Positions 34,852-43,748 of a DNA stretch of 58,306 nt are shown here, one piece after another. The translations under genes and the position numbers were made by a program. The stretch spans positions 1-58,306 of the forward strand of contig NZ_CAJUBO010000017.1 of the NCBI RefSeq assembly GCF_910584445.1. The letters run 5' to 3'. How positions within the stretch are numbered: position 1 is the stretch's first letter; each line of letters begins with the position of its first letter. Under the pieces are notes generated by a model that was given only the letters and a program-made list of their open reading frames with translations, had not been told where the DNA came from and made no database searches. This DNA comes from an uncultured Desulfovibrio sp. (GTDB lineage Bacteria > Desulfobacterota > Desulfovibrionia > Desulfovibrionales > Desulfovibrionaceae).

Positions 34852-35994
34852 TCAGAATCCTTCCAGACCCGCCTGCGCCGCCTCGTCGGGGTAGAGGGCG
34901 GCGATGCGGGCGGCATAGGCCGCGAAGCGGTTTTCCAGAATGGCCTCGCGCGCGCCGCGCGCCAGACGCAGGAAATACGTCAGGTTGTGCAGGGAATTGA
35001 GCCGGAAGGAGAGCAGTTCCCTGCTCACGAAGAGGTGCCGCAGATAGGCGCGCGAGAAGGTGCGGCAGGCATAGCAGTCGCAGGCCGGATCGAGCGGGCC
35101 GTCATCCTCGGCGTATTCCCGGCGCTTGATGTTGATTTTGCCCAGCGACGTATAGAGCGTGCCGTTGCGCGCGTTGCGCGTGGGCAACACGCAATCGAAC
35201 ATGTCCACCCCGGCCAGGATGCCGAGCACGATATCCAGCGGTGTGCCCACGCCCATGAGGTAGCGCGCCTTGCCTTCCGGCAGGAGCGGCGCCGTGAGGC
35301 GCAGCAGGTCGTGCAGCTGGGCCTTGCTTTCCCCCACTGACAGGCCGCCGATGGCATAGCCGTCAAAGTCCAGCGCGCGGAGTTCCTCCGCCGAACGACG
35401 GCGCAGGTCCTCGAAAAATCCGCCCTGAACGATGCCGAAGAGCAGGTTCGGCCCGGCGCCTGCCGGCCACGCGGCGCGCGCCCTGGCCGCCCAGCGCGTG
35501 GTCAGGCCGACGGAGCGTTCCGTATAGGCGTAATCCGCGCCGTAGGGTACGCATTCGTCCAGCACCATCATGATGTCGGAGTGGAGATTGCGCTGGACGC
35601 GCACCACGGATTCCGGCGTGAACATATGCCGCGAGCCGTCGATGTGCGAGCGGAACTCCACGCCCTCCTCGCGGATCTTGCGCAGACTGCTCAGGCTGAA
35701 GACCTGGAAGCCGCCGCTGTCCGTCAGGATGGCGCCCGGCCAGGAGGCGAAGCGGTGCAGGCCGCCGCGCCGGGCCACAAGCTCGTCGCCGGGCCGCAGG
35801 TAGAGGTGGTAGGTATTGCCGAGGATGATGGGCGCGCCGATGGCCGCGAGGTCATCGGGCGCCACGGCCTTGACCGAGCCGACCGTGCCCACGGGCATGA
35901 AGATGGGCGTGGGGATGACGCCGTGCGCCGTGCGGAGAAGCCCCGCGCGCGCGGCGCCGTCCGTATGCTCCAGAGTAAAGACGGATGCGGACAT
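34852..35994 (-). CDS. tgt: Queuine/preQ1 tRNA-ribosyltransferase
   Basis: 380-aa enzyme exchanging guanine 34 of GUN-anticodon tRNAs for preQ1. Motifs include the Asp-containing LTDSGGFQVFSLS, GIVQGGFFEDLR, and the tRNA-binding DMFDCVLPTRNARNGTLY with its nucleophile Asp. The zinc site CDCYAC with a downstream Cys/His follows near residue 320. The start is MSASVFTLEHTDG at 35994. Its transport partner is the convergent gene at 34344; other queuosine genes are not present in the window. Confidence 0.95.
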   Translation of the reverse strand: MSASVFTLEHTDGAARAGLLRTAHGVIPTPIFMPVGTVGSVKAVAPDDLAAIGAPIILGNTYHLYLRPGDELVARRGGLHRFASWPGAILTDSGGFQVFSLSSLRKIREEGVEFRSHIDGSRHMFTPESVVRVQRNLHSDIMMVLDECVPYGADYAYTERSVGLTTRWAARARAAWPAGAGPNLLFGIVQGGFFEDLRRRSAEELRALDFDGYAIGGLSVGESKAQLHDLLRLTAPLLPEGKARYLMGVGTPLDIVLGILAGVDMFDCVLPTRNARNGTLYTSLGKINIKRREYAEDDGPLDPACDCYACRTFSRAYLRHLFVSRELLSFRLNSLHNLTYFLRLARGAREAILENRFAAYAARIAALYPDEAAQAGLEGF

Positions 35995-36104
35995 GGGCGC
36001 AGCCTAGCCGCAAGTGCGTCCGGGCGCAAGCGCGGGCCTGCGCGAAGCGTCGTTCGCCCGACGACGGGGATGGCCGCTGGCTTGCGTTCGGGATTAAACG
36101 GGAA

Positions 36105-36137
36105 ACGGGAGCATCCTGACTGAAAGGACGCTCCCGT
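36105..36137 (-). terminator. Terminator of the flavodoxin gene
   Basis: An 8-bp outer stem ACGGGAGC/GCTCCCGT encloses an inner TCCT/AGGA pairing. It is bordered by TTTAAT and TTT on the minus side and by ATTTTT on the plus side. It lies 41 bases beyond the flavodoxin stop and upstream of tgt. Confidence 0.6.
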
Positions 36138-36178
36138 ATTTTTGGCGTGGCCCCGGCAGCGGGCGGGACGCGGCGGCG

Positions 36179-36865
36179 TCAGTAGGCGCCGTCGGGGTAA
36201 ATGGCGGGATTGCCGGTGGTGGTCTCGATCAGGGCGTTCCCCAGCCCCTCGAGCCATTTTTCCACGGTTTTTTCCGCGCCGCCCGCGCTCGTGCCGCGCA
36301 CGGCCAGCCCCTTGAGCACGCGGGCATGCGGCAGGAGTTTTTTGAGGTCGCTCTCGCTGTGCCCCATGCCTCCGCCCCCGTGCGTGCAGAAGGGCGCGAT
36401 GGTCTTTCCGTCAAGGCCGTTCTGCTCCACAAAGGTCCAGACCGGCATGGGCATGCTGCTCCACCAGTTGGGATAGCCGAGGAAGATGACGCTGTACTGT
36501 CCGGGGTCGGCGATCTTTGTGTTCACCGCCGGGCGCGCGTTGTCCGCCTGTTCCCGCTTGGCCTGATCCACGGTGGCCTGATAGTCGGCGGGGTAGGGCG
36601 TGACGGGCGTGATCTCGAGGATGTCGCCGCCCACGCGCTTGTGGATCAGCTCGGCGAGCCTGCGCGTGTTGCCGGAGCGGGAAAAATAGACCACCAGCGG
36701 CTTGCCGCCGGGGGCGGCGCCCGTGGCGCCGGGGGCCGCCGGAGTTTTTGCCGCCGCTCCCCAGGCGGGCGCGCAGCCCATGAGCGGGAAAAGGCCGAGC
36801 GCAAGGGCGCCGGTGGTGGCCTGTTTCAGAAAAAAGCGCCGGGTCGGGCGAAAGGTGCTCTTCAT
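36179..36865 (-). CDS. Tat-exported lipoprotein flavodoxin
   Basis: 228-aa flavodoxin-like protein with an export signal. The N-terminus has the twin-arginine motif RRFFLKQ, a hydrophobic core and the lipobox LMGC (Cys at about residue 31), then a Pro/Ala/Gly linker. The flavodoxin domain starts LVVYFSRSGNTRRLAELI (phosphate loop) and has YSVIFLGYPNWWSSMPMPVW and PFCTHGGGGMG, both FMN-contacting loops. It should be a folded FMN protein anchored on the periplasmic side. Start 36865 is set by the signal peptide. It is a single gene with its own terminator. Confidence 0.85.
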   Translation of the reverse strand: MKSTFRPTRRFFLKQATTGALALGLFPLMGCAPAWGAAAKTPAAPGATGAAPGGKPLVVYFSRSGNTRRLAELIHKRVGGDILEITPVTPYPADYQATVDQAKREQADNARPAVNTKIADPGQYSVIFLGYPNWWSSMPMPVWTFVEQNGLDGKTIAPFCTHGGGGMGHSESDLKKLLPHARVLKGLAVRGTSAGGAEKTVEKWLEGLGNALIETTTGNPAIYPDGAY

Positions 36866-37252
36866 GATGGGACGCTCCCTTGCGCGGCCCTGCCGCGCGG
36901 GCTTGCGGTTGCGTTTTCGCCGGGGAAGGGGCGACAAAAACGCGGGAGCGCGCGTGGCTTTCCGCGCTCCGTACCTGTGAGGATAGCCCGGGTCGCGCGG
37001 TGCCGTCCAGTGACGGACGTGCAATTTCTTGCCTGAAACTCGCGCCTGACGGAAAGCGCGTCCGGCGGCGCAGGCCTTGCCCGGCCGACGCTGGCCTGGA
37101 GCATATTGCGATTGAAAATATCCATTTTCAATCGCGGCGTCGCCTGCCATTTCGCGTCCAGAACGCGGTCTGGACGCTCATTCGGCGCGGGCGTCTGCTC
37201 CCGCAGCCGCCAGAGCGTTACGCAATTTCATTGCGAAAACGCTCGAACGCCG
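36866..37252. other. Intergenic region holding repeat D1
   Basis: The 387 bases between the flavodoxin start and the lipoprotein stop contain no convincing gene. The right-hand part (37100-37243) is the D-type hairpin mosaic described separately; the left part presumably holds the flavodoxin promoter, which I could not pin down. Confidence 0.6.
37100..37243 (+). repeat. Hairpin-mosaic repeat D, copy 1
   Basis: Contains a perfect 12-bp hairpin (37108-37119 with 37124-37135), then a 9-bp stem GCGTCCAGA/TCTGGACGC, then a 61-base block (37183-37243) almost identical to 47115-47176. The block folds into GCGGG/CCCGC and a long AGCGTT...AACGCT hairpin. It sits nine bases beyond the stop of the lipoprotein gene of the Mla operon and may end that transcript. 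Confidence 0.75.
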
Positions 37253-37852
37253 TCAGCGGCGCTTCAGGAGCGGCGGCAGCCGCCCGGCGAGATAGTCGCC
37301 CAGGCGGCGCACCAGGCGGCTCTCCGCGCCCACGAGCACATTGTAGTCGCTGCCCTGGACCATCTCCTCGGCGGAGAAGATGCCGTTGGCGAGCGGCGCG
37401 TCATCCCTGTCCAGCAGGGTCCAGCGGCTTTCCAGCACGGCCTTTTCGTTGAAATTGCCGTCAAGGCGCTGCACATCGAGCGCCAGCACATAGTCGCCGC
37501 CGCTGGTGGCGCCGGGGGGCAGCACGGTCACGCCCTGTTCGAGCAGGGGAGCGGTGAGCGTCTCTTCCACCACGCGGCGCACGCCGTTGCTCACCGGCTC
37601 GGCCCAGAGGTGGAACTCGGCGAGGATGAGCCTGGTCTCGCCCTGGACGCGGCTGACGATATTGTTGCGGTTGAGATAGTTGGGCACCTCCACCATAGCC
37701 ACCCGAAGGCTCGTGGGCGGCAGGGCGTCGGCCTGGACGGGCGCCGCGCCGCTTTCCAGCAGATAATAGCTGGTGGGCGTGCTGCGGCCGCAGCCGGCAA
37801 CCATGACCAGAAAGAGGCCGAGAACGGCGACAGGGCAGAGTTTGCGGGGCAT
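37253..37852 (-). CDS. ABC-type auxiliary lipoprotein of the Mla/MCE system (PqiC-like)
   Basis: 199-aa lipoprotein with signal peptide and lipobox VAGC (Cys at about residue 21). The body resembles the ABC_trans_aux/DUF330 family (SYYLLESG start, VPNYLNRNNIVSR, then LAEFHLWAEP), found as the outer-membrane-side partner of MCE transporters. It is the fourth gene of the operon, its start overlapping the MlaD-like stop. It probably completes the lipid path across the periplasm. Confidence 0.82.
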   Translation of the reverse strand: MPRKLCPVAVLGLFLVMVAGCGRSTPTSYYLLESGAAPVQADALPPTSLRVAMVEVPNYLNRNNIVSRVQGETRLILAEFHLWAEPVSNGVRRVVEETLTAPLLEQGVTVLPPGATSGGDYVLALDVQRLDGNFNEKAVLESRWTLLDRDDAPLANGIFSAEEMVQGSDYNVLVGAESRLVRRLGDYLAGRLPPLLKRR

Positions 37853-38817
37853 CAGCGTTTTCCTTGCCTGCCCTTGAGCAGGGCTTCGGGGTTGCGTTCG
37901 AGCATGTCCGCCAGGTTCCGCAGGGCGCGGACGGCGGCGATGGATTCCTTGAGCAGGCGGCGCACGTCGTTCATGGTCGGGGAATCCCGCCCCAGTGTGC
38001 CCTCGGCGGAATCGGCCACGCGGCGCAGGCGTTCGGAAGCCTGGGACATGTTGTCCATGGCCGTGTGAAAGGCCGCCAGCGCGCCGGGGAGTTCCTTCTG
38101 CATGGCGCGGCTCGCGCCGTCCACCTGTTGCAGGGTGTTTTCCAGCGCGTGCCGCAGGGGGCTGTCGGAGAGGATGCGCTGCGTTTCCGTGAAGGTGGCG
38201 GCAAATGCCTCGACGCCGGCCTTGAGCTTGCCGTTGTCCACGGCGGCGGAGACGTTTTCGAGGATGCTGGCGAGCGAAGCCGTCAGCTGTTCGATGGGCA
38301 GCCGCGCCAGGGTGCGCTGGAGCGTGTCGATGGGCGACGGCACGGTGGGGATTTCCAGATCCGGGGTGGACGAGCGGAAGTTCATGGGCGTGTCGGGAAA
38401 GAAGTCAAGCTCCACGCGGTACTGGCCGGTGATGAGGCTCTGGAGCTGGAGGCGCGCGCGCAGGCCGCGCTCCACCATCCTGCGGATGATCTCCTGCTGG
38501 GCGGATTCGGAAAGGACGCGGCCGCTGCTGCGGATGAAGCTGCGTTCGTCGATGCGGATGGTGACCGGAATGGTCACATTGGAGTCGCGGGCGTTGGCTA
38601 CGAGGCTGATCTGGGTGACGCTGCCCATGGGCACGCCCCGGAACACCACGGGCGCGCCCATGGAAAGGCCGCTCACGGAGCCGTCAAAATAAAGCACATA
38701 TTCCACATCGTTGCTGAAGAGGCGGCCGCCGCCAAGCAGGATGATGCCCAGGGTGAAGAGGACGATGCCCCCCACCACAAAGGCGCCCACTGTGGTTTTG
38801 TACAGTTGCGGAGTCAT
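37852..38817 (-). CDS. mlaD: MCE/MlaD domain lipid-binding protein
   Basis: 321-aa protein with one N-terminal membrane helix (FVVGGIVLFTLGIILLGGG) and a single MCE domain (residues 40-115; YFDGSVSGLSMGAPVVFRGVPMG). A long helical C-terminal part follows that may form a periplasmic needle, as in longer MCE proteins. It would form the hexameric ring carrying phospholipid between membranes. It overlaps the ATPase gene upstream by four bases and the lipoprotein gene downstream by one. Confidence 0.9.
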   Translation of the reverse strand: MTPQLYKTTVGAFVVGGIVLFTLGIILLGGGRLFSNDVEYVLYFDGSVSGLSMGAPVVFRGVPMGSVTQISLVANARDSNVTIPVTIRIDERSFIRSSGRVLSESAQQEIIRRMVERGLRARLQLQSLITGQYRVELDFFPDTPMNFRSSTPDLEIPTVPSPIDTLQRTLARLPIEQLTASLASILENVSAAVDNGKLKAGVEAFAATFTETQRILSDSPLRHALENTLQQVDGASRAMQKELPGALAAFHTAMDNMSQASERLRRVADSAEGTLGRDSPTMNDVRRLLKESIAAVRALRNLADMLERNPEALLKGRQGKR

Positions 38818-39767
38818 GCGTTTTTGTCCTTGGCCCGTGTTTCGGCGGTTTCCGGGGGGGATGCGTCCGCCCGGGCGTCCGGCGGAGTGGCCGGGGAAGC
38901 GGCCCCGGGAACACCTGGGGAAGCGGTGGGGGGGACGGCCTGGCAGGCCGCTGGCCGGAGCGGGTTCTTGCCGCCGCGCGTGAGGAAGAGCAGGGCGTCT
39001 TCCTGGGTGTGCGGGTCTTGCGCGAGGGCGCGCGGGTCGCCCCTGGCCGTGACCGTGCGCGTCTTGACGTCAAGGAAGATGCCGTTGGTGGCGATGCTGA
39101 AGATGCTCGCCAGCTCGTGCGAAACGATGACGAAGGTGGCGCCCAGGCTGTCGCGCAGTTGCTGGATAAGCTCATCCAGAAGGTTGGAGCTTACCGGGTC
39201 AAGACCGGCGGAAGGCTCGTCGAGAAACAGGATCTGCGGGTCCAGCGCCAGCGCCCGGGCGAGGCCCGCGCGCTTGTTCATGCCGCCGCTGATCTCCGAA
39301 GGGTAATACTCCTCAAAGCCCGCCAGACCCACCAGCGCCAGCTTGAGCGAGGCCAGTTCGCGGATCTCGTCGTCGTCAAGATCCGTGTACTGCTGGAGGG
39401 GCAGGCCCACGTTTTCCGCCAGCGTCATGGAACTCCAGAGCGCCCCGCTCTGGAAAAGCACGCCCGCGTGCCGCATGGCATTGCGGCGCACGGACTCCGT
39501 GCCGCCCCAGAAATCCACGTCGCCGAAGAACACGCTCCCGGCCTGCGGCGGCTTGAGTCCCATGAGCACATGGAGCAGGGTGCTCTTGCCGCAGCCCGAG
39601 CCGCCCATGATGAAGAAAATATCGCCCCTGCGTACATCAAAGCTCACCTGGCGCATGAGCACATAGGAGCCATAGCCCACCTGGAGGTCGCGTATCCTGA
39701 GGGCCGCGCCGGCGTCGTCCGTGGCGGCGGAGCCAGGGGCGGGGATGGCGGAAAGGGGAGCTGTCAT
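38814..39767 (-). CDS. mlaF: MlaF-type ABC ATPase
   Basis: 317-aa ATPase of the MCE lipid transporter. Walker A is GGSGCGKST, signature ISGGMNKR (the M-N-K-R form is typical of MlaF), Walker B LFLDEPSAGLD. After about residue 265 there is a Pro/Ala/Thr-rich tail of some 50 residues with no similarity to the ATPase core. The gene lies nine bases after mlaE and overlaps mlaD by four. Confidence 0.9.
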   Translation of the reverse strand: MTAPLSAIPAPGSAATDDAGAALRIRDLQVGYGSYVLMRQVSFDVRRGDIFFIMGGSGCGKSTLLHVLMGLKPPQAGSVFFGDVDFWGGTESVRRNAMRHAGVLFQSGALWSSMTLAENVGLPLQQYTDLDDDEIRELASLKLALVGLAGFEEYYPSEISGGMNKRAGLARALALDPQILFLDEPSAGLDPVSSNLLDELIQQLRDSLGATFVIVSHELASIFSIATNGIFLDVKTRTVTARGDPRALAQDPHTQEDALLFLTRGGKNPLRPAACQAVPPTASPGVPGAASPATPPDARADASPPETAETRAKDKNA

Positions 39768-39776
39768 GTCTTTGCC

Positions 39777-40904
39777 TCAGACGCCGAGCACGTTGCAGAT
39801 GACCGTGATGATGGCCGTCATGACGATGATGCCCACAATGGAGGAAACCACGGCGCGGGTGGTGGTCTGCCCCACGGCCATGGCGCTCCTGCCGCAGCGC
39901 ATGCCCTGGTAGCAGCCCGCGATGGCGATGACCACGCCGAACAGCGTGCCATAGACAAGCCCGATGAGGATCTGGCGGAAGGGCACCATCTGCACCGTGG
40001 CATGGAGATATTCCAGCGGATTGAGATCGAGCATGAGCGTGCCCACGAGATAGCCGCCGATGATGCCCATGAGGTCGGCATAGATGGTGAGCAGCGGCAC
40101 CATGAGCGTCAGGGCGAGCACGCGCGGCAGGACGAGGAAATCCACCGGGGAGATGCCCAGGGTCTCCAGGGCGTCCACCTCCTCGTTGACCTGCATGGTG
40201 CCGATGAGCGCCGCGTACGCCGCGCCGATGCGGCCGGACATGACCACCCCCACCATGACCGCGCCCATGACCCGGAGCATGCCGATGCCCACCAGCCCCG
40301 CGACATAGATTTGCGCGCCGAACTGGGTGAGCTGGACAGCGCCCACAAAGGCGAGGATGAGTCCGAAGAGCATGCTGGTGAGGGAAATGATGGGCAGAGA
40401 CTGCACGCCGCATTCATGCATGGCCGCAATGAAATCCCCGGAGCGCATGCGCGAGCGGCCGATGATGAGGTTCCAGACGGCAAGGGCCACATCGCCCAGA
40501 AAAGAGAGGAAATCCGCAATGCGCGGGGGAAGGGCGAGGGCGGCCGCGCCAAGGCGCTCAAGGGCGTCGCCGCGCGTGGCCGTGCGCGAGGCGCCTGCGC
40601 GCGCGGGCACGGCAAAGGCCATATCCACCAGATGTTTCAGCCCCCCGGGCAGGGCAAGCTCCACCGGGAGTTCGCGCGAGCGCGCCCGCCTGACGAGCTG
40701 GACAAGGAAGACAAGCAGGCTGCTGTCCCAGGAATCAAGGCCGGCAGCCTCCAGGTGCAGGCCGCGCAGGCTCCGGTCGGCAAGCCCGGCGAGCGCCGCA
40801 TCCGCCGTTTCCGGCCAGGGAAGCTCCAGATTCCAGCAGCCGCCCACGCTGACGCGCCAGACGCCGCCGACGGCGGCTGCCGTCACTTGCGGGCACGATT
40901 CCAT
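39777..40904 (-). CDS. mlaE: MlaE-type permease with N-terminal STAS-like domain
   Basis: 375-aa fusion. Residues 1-100 resemble an STAS domain (the role of separate MlaB in E. coli; note LDSWDSSLLVFLVQLVRRA). Residues about 125-375 are the MlaE permease with motifs VGVVMSGRIGAAYAALIGTM and EEVDALETLGISPVDFLVLPR. Merging STAS and permease explains why no mlaB is present. It is the first gene of the four-gene operon and is divergent from polA, with 117 bases between starts. Confidence 0.9.
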   Translation of the reverse strand: MESCPQVTAAAVGGVWRVSVGGCWNLELPWPETADAALAGLADRSLRGLHLEAAGLDSWDSSLLVFLVQLVRRARSRELPVELALPGGLKHLVDMAFAVPARAGASRTATRGDALERLGAAALALPPRIADFLSFLGDVALAVWNLIIGRSRMRSGDFIAAMHECGVQSLPIISLTSMLFGLILAFVGAVQLTQFGAQIYVAGLVGIGMLRVMGAVMVGVVMSGRIGAAYAALIGTMQVNEEVDALETLGISPVDFLVLPRVLALTLMVPLLTIYADLMGIIGGYLVGTLMLDLNPLEYLHATVQMVPFRQILIGLVYGTLFGVVIAIAGCYQGMRCGRSAMAVGQTTTRAVVSSIVGIIVMTAIITVICNVLGV

Positions 40905-41021
40905 GCCGTTATCATAACCCACGCGGACCGGAGAACGCAAGCGGGCCGCGTGTGGACCCGTTTCCCCCGCCGCGCCTGTGCGCGGGCCGGAGGGCACGGC
41001 GCAACGTCCGGAAGTGCAGTC

Positions 41022-43748
41022 ATGTCGCTCACGCAACGTCTCGGCCTCGACGCGGAACCCGTTTTTCTCATGGACGGGACGGCCTTCATCTACAGGGGTT
41101 TTTTCGCCAACCGGCACATGCAGCGTTCCGACGGTTTTCCCACCAACGCTCTGGTGGTGGTCACGCGCGTGCTGCTCCGCATCCTGCGGGAGGAACGGCC
41201 GAAGCATTTCCTGTTTCTCAAGGACGGCAGGGGCAAAAACTTCCGCCACGAGATCTATGCCGACTACAAGGCCAACCGCGAGGCCATGCCCGAGGAGCTT
41301 GCTCGCCAGATTCCGCCCATCGAGCGCATGGTGCGGGCCTTGGGGCTTCCCTTCGAGGAGTCCGAGGGTTGCGAGGCGGACGACTGCATCGCCGCGCTGG
41401 CCGCGCGCTTTTCGTCCGGACATCCCGTGGTCATCATCAGCGGCGACAAGGATCTCAAGCAGTGCCTCGGTCCCAACGTCTTCATGTGGGACCCCGGCTC
41501 GCGCGAGGAACGCCTTGTCACCATGGCGGATTTTGAGGCCGAAAGCGGCGTCGCCCCGGCGCAGTGGCCCGACGTGCAGGCCCTGGTGGGCGACGCCAGC
41601 GACAACATCCCCGGCGTTCCCGGCATCGGACCCAAGACCGCGCGGCAGATCTTCGCCATCTGTCCCACGCTGGAGGACATCCGCGACCATTTTGCCCTGT
41701 TGCCCCCAAAGCTTCAGGACAAGCTGCGCCCACATCTCACGGATATGTTCACCTGGCGCGAACTCACCAGGCTCTCCCTCGCCGTCTGCGCCCATCTCGA
41801 CCTTGCGGCGCTGCGTGTGGGACCGATAGATATCGCGGAATGCCGTTCTCTGGCTCAGGAATACGAACTCTTCGCGCTCCGGCGCGAGATCGCGGCCCTG
41901 GTGCAGGCCGGGGCGCCCCATGTGGACGGCGCGGCCGCCCCGGAGGACCCGCCTCTGCCGCCCGAAACGCCGGCGGGCGCTCCCGAAGCGCCGGGCGCCC
42001 CTGCAGAGGGCCGGAAACCCGCGCCGTGCGACCTGCTCGCGACCGCGCCCCCCGCCGCGGAGGTGGACTCGGTGGCGCTGCTTCCCGGGTGCCGCGGGCG
42101 GACGGTGGCGCTCGTCTGGCCGGAAGGGCCGGCCCTTCCGCCGCGCGTGGCCGTGGCTGAGGCGGGCGATGCCGCCCGGGAACCCGCCGCCGCGCTGGAG
42201 CATGTGGCGGAATATGTCTGGACGGGCGACATGAAGGCTCTCTGCGCCTGGCTTGGAGACGCGGGAGAAGTGGCCGTGGCCGACCTCAAGAGCCTGTTGC
42301 TGGCGGCGCCGTTCTGGAAGGCGCTCTCTGACGGCGGGGCGCGCCTTCTGGATCTTGGCCTCGCCGCCTACCTGCTCGGTCCCGAAGCCGGGGACTACGG
42401 CTGGACCAGGCTCTCCGCCCGCTGGAGCGACGCCCTCGGCCTGGAAGGCAAAGGGCCGGCCGTCGTGGCGCTCGGCATGGCGCGGACGCTCGCGGCGCAA
42501 CTGGCGGCCAATGGTCTCGCCGACCTTTACGCCAACATGGAATTGCCGCTGGTGCCCGTGCTCGCCGCCATGGAGGAACGCGGCATCGCCATCGACCCGG
42601 GGGCATTCCGGAGTTTTCTGGACGATGTCCAGCGCGAGCTGGACGAGCTTACCCGGCAGGTGTACGCGGAAGCGGGCGAGACCTTCAATATCCGTTCGGC
42701 GCAACAGCTGGGCGAGATCCTCTACGGGCGGCTCAAGCTCGCCGCGCCCAGAAAGACCCGTGGCGGCCAGCCCTCCACGAGCCAGGAGACGCTGGAACGG
42801 CTGGCGCCCGGCGCTCCCGTGGTGCAGAGCATCCTTCAGTTCCGCAAGCTGGAGAAGATGCGCTCCACCTATCTCGATCCCCTGCCGCGCCTCATGGACG
42901 CGCATGACCGCATCCACACCACCTTCAATCAGGAAGCCACGGCCACGGGCAGGCTCTCGTCCAGCAATCCCAATCTCCAGAACATCCCCGTGCGCGGGCC
43001 GCTCGGCAAGCGCATGCGCGCCTGTTTTGTGGCCGGCCCGGGCAATGTCCTGGTCTCGGCGGATTATTCGCAGATCGAGCTGCGTATCCTCGCCCACATG
43101 TCTCAGGACCCGACCCTGCTCGATGCCTTCCGCAAGGGGGAGGACATCCACGCGCGCACGGCATCGCTCATTTTCGACATGCCGCAGGACAGGGTGCTCC
43201 CCGACCAGCGGCGCATGGCAAAAACCATCAATTTCGGACTCATTTACGGCATGGGCGCCACCAAGCTGGCGCAGGAACTCAAAATCCCGACCACCGAGGC
43301 CAGGGAGTTCATCGACAGGTATTTCGGCCGCCTTTCCGGTCTCAAGGCCTTTTATGCGCGTGTCATCGACAGCGCGCGGGAACAGGGCTATGTGGTCACG
43401 CTGGCCGGGCGCCGCCGCTGGCTGCCCGACATCCTCTCGGCCAACGGGCAGATGGCGGCCCAGGCCCGGCGCCAGGCCGTGAATACGGTCATCCAGGGTT
43501 CCGCGGCGGACGTCATCAAGCTTGCCATGCTCGCCGTGGCCGGGGATGCGGCCCTGCGCCGGCTGGAGGCCCGGCTCGTCCTCCAGGTCCATGACGAGCT
43601 TTTGCTGGAACTGCCGGAAGGCGGCGCCCGCGAGGCCGGTTCCAGGGCCGCGGCCCTCATGGAGGGCGTGCGGCCCGGCGGTGTGGAGCTTTCCGTGCCG
43701 CTGCTGGTGGAGTGGGGTTCCGGCCGCGACTGGGGCAGCGCGCATTAG
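41022..43748 (+). CDS. polA: DNA polymerase I
   Basis: 908-aa repair and Okazaki-processing polymerase. Residues 1-290 form the 5'-nuclease (FLMDGTAFIYRGF, YKANREAMPEELARQ, GDASDNIPGVPGIGPKTA). The middle third (about 340-540) occupies the place of the 3'-5' exonuclease but lacks its acidic catalytic residues, so proofreading is probably absent. The polymerase domain has TGRLSSSNPNLQNIP, SADYSQIELRILAH, RMAKTINFGLIYGMG and VHDELLLELP. ATG 41022 has a GGAAG site. A GTGGCA/TGCCAC hairpin follows at 43785-43806. Confidence 0.95.
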   Translation: MSLTQRLGLDAEPVFLMDGTAFIYRGFFANRHMQRSDGFPTNALVVVTRVLLRILREERPKHFLFLKDGRGKNFRHEIYADYKANREAMPEELARQIPPIERMVRALGLPFEESEGCEADDCIAALAARFSSGHPVVIISGDKDLKQCLGPNVFMWDPGSREERLVTMADFEAESGVAPAQWPDVQALVGDASDNIPGVPGIGPKTARQIFAICPTLEDIRDHFALLPPKLQDKLRPHLTDMFTWRELTRLSLAVCAHLDLAALRVGPIDIAECRSLAQEYELFALRREIAALVQAGAPHVDGAAAPEDPPLPPETPAGAPEAPGAPAEGRKPAPCDLLATAPPAAEVDSVALLPGCRGRTVALVWPEGPALPPRVAVAEAGDAAREPAAALEHVAEYVWTGDMKALCAWLGDAGEVAVADLKSLLLAAPFWKALSDGGARLLDLGLAAYLLGPEAGDYGWTRLSARWSDALGLEGKGPAVVALGMARTLAAQLAANGLADLYANMELPLVPVLAAMEERGIAIDPGAFRSFLDDVQRELDELTRQVYAEAGETFNIRSAQQLGEILYGRLKLAAPRKTRGGQPSTSQETLERLAPGAPVVQSILQFRKLEKMRSTYLDPLPRLMDAHDRIHTTFNQEATATGRLSSSNPNLQNIPVRGPLGKRMRACFVAGPGNVLVSADYSQIELRILAHMSQDPTLLDAFRKGEDIHARTASLIFDMPQDRVLPDQRRMAKTINFGLIYGMGATKLAQELKIPTTEAREFIDRYFGRLSGLKAFYARVIDSAREQGYVVTLAGRRRWLPDILSANGQMAAQARRQAVNTVIQGSAADVIKLAMLAVAGDAALRRLEARLVLQVHDELLLELPEGGAREAGSRAAALMEGVRPGGVELSVPLLVEWGSGRDWGSAH

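Noticed and set aside
37100..37243. CRISPR-like array of short palindromic units
   Set aside because: The hairpins differ in sequence, there are no regular spacers and no cas genes; it is an extragenic palindrome mosaic.
39009..41021. Long plus-strand open frame running into polA
   Set aside because: It is antisense to mlaF and mlaE with no protein-like motifs. The polA family start is at 41022.
39777..43745. A 1322-codon open frame on the minus strand across polA and mlaE
   Set aside because: Only the 40904-39777 part resembles a protein (MlaE). The rest is the antisense of polA, open because of high GC.
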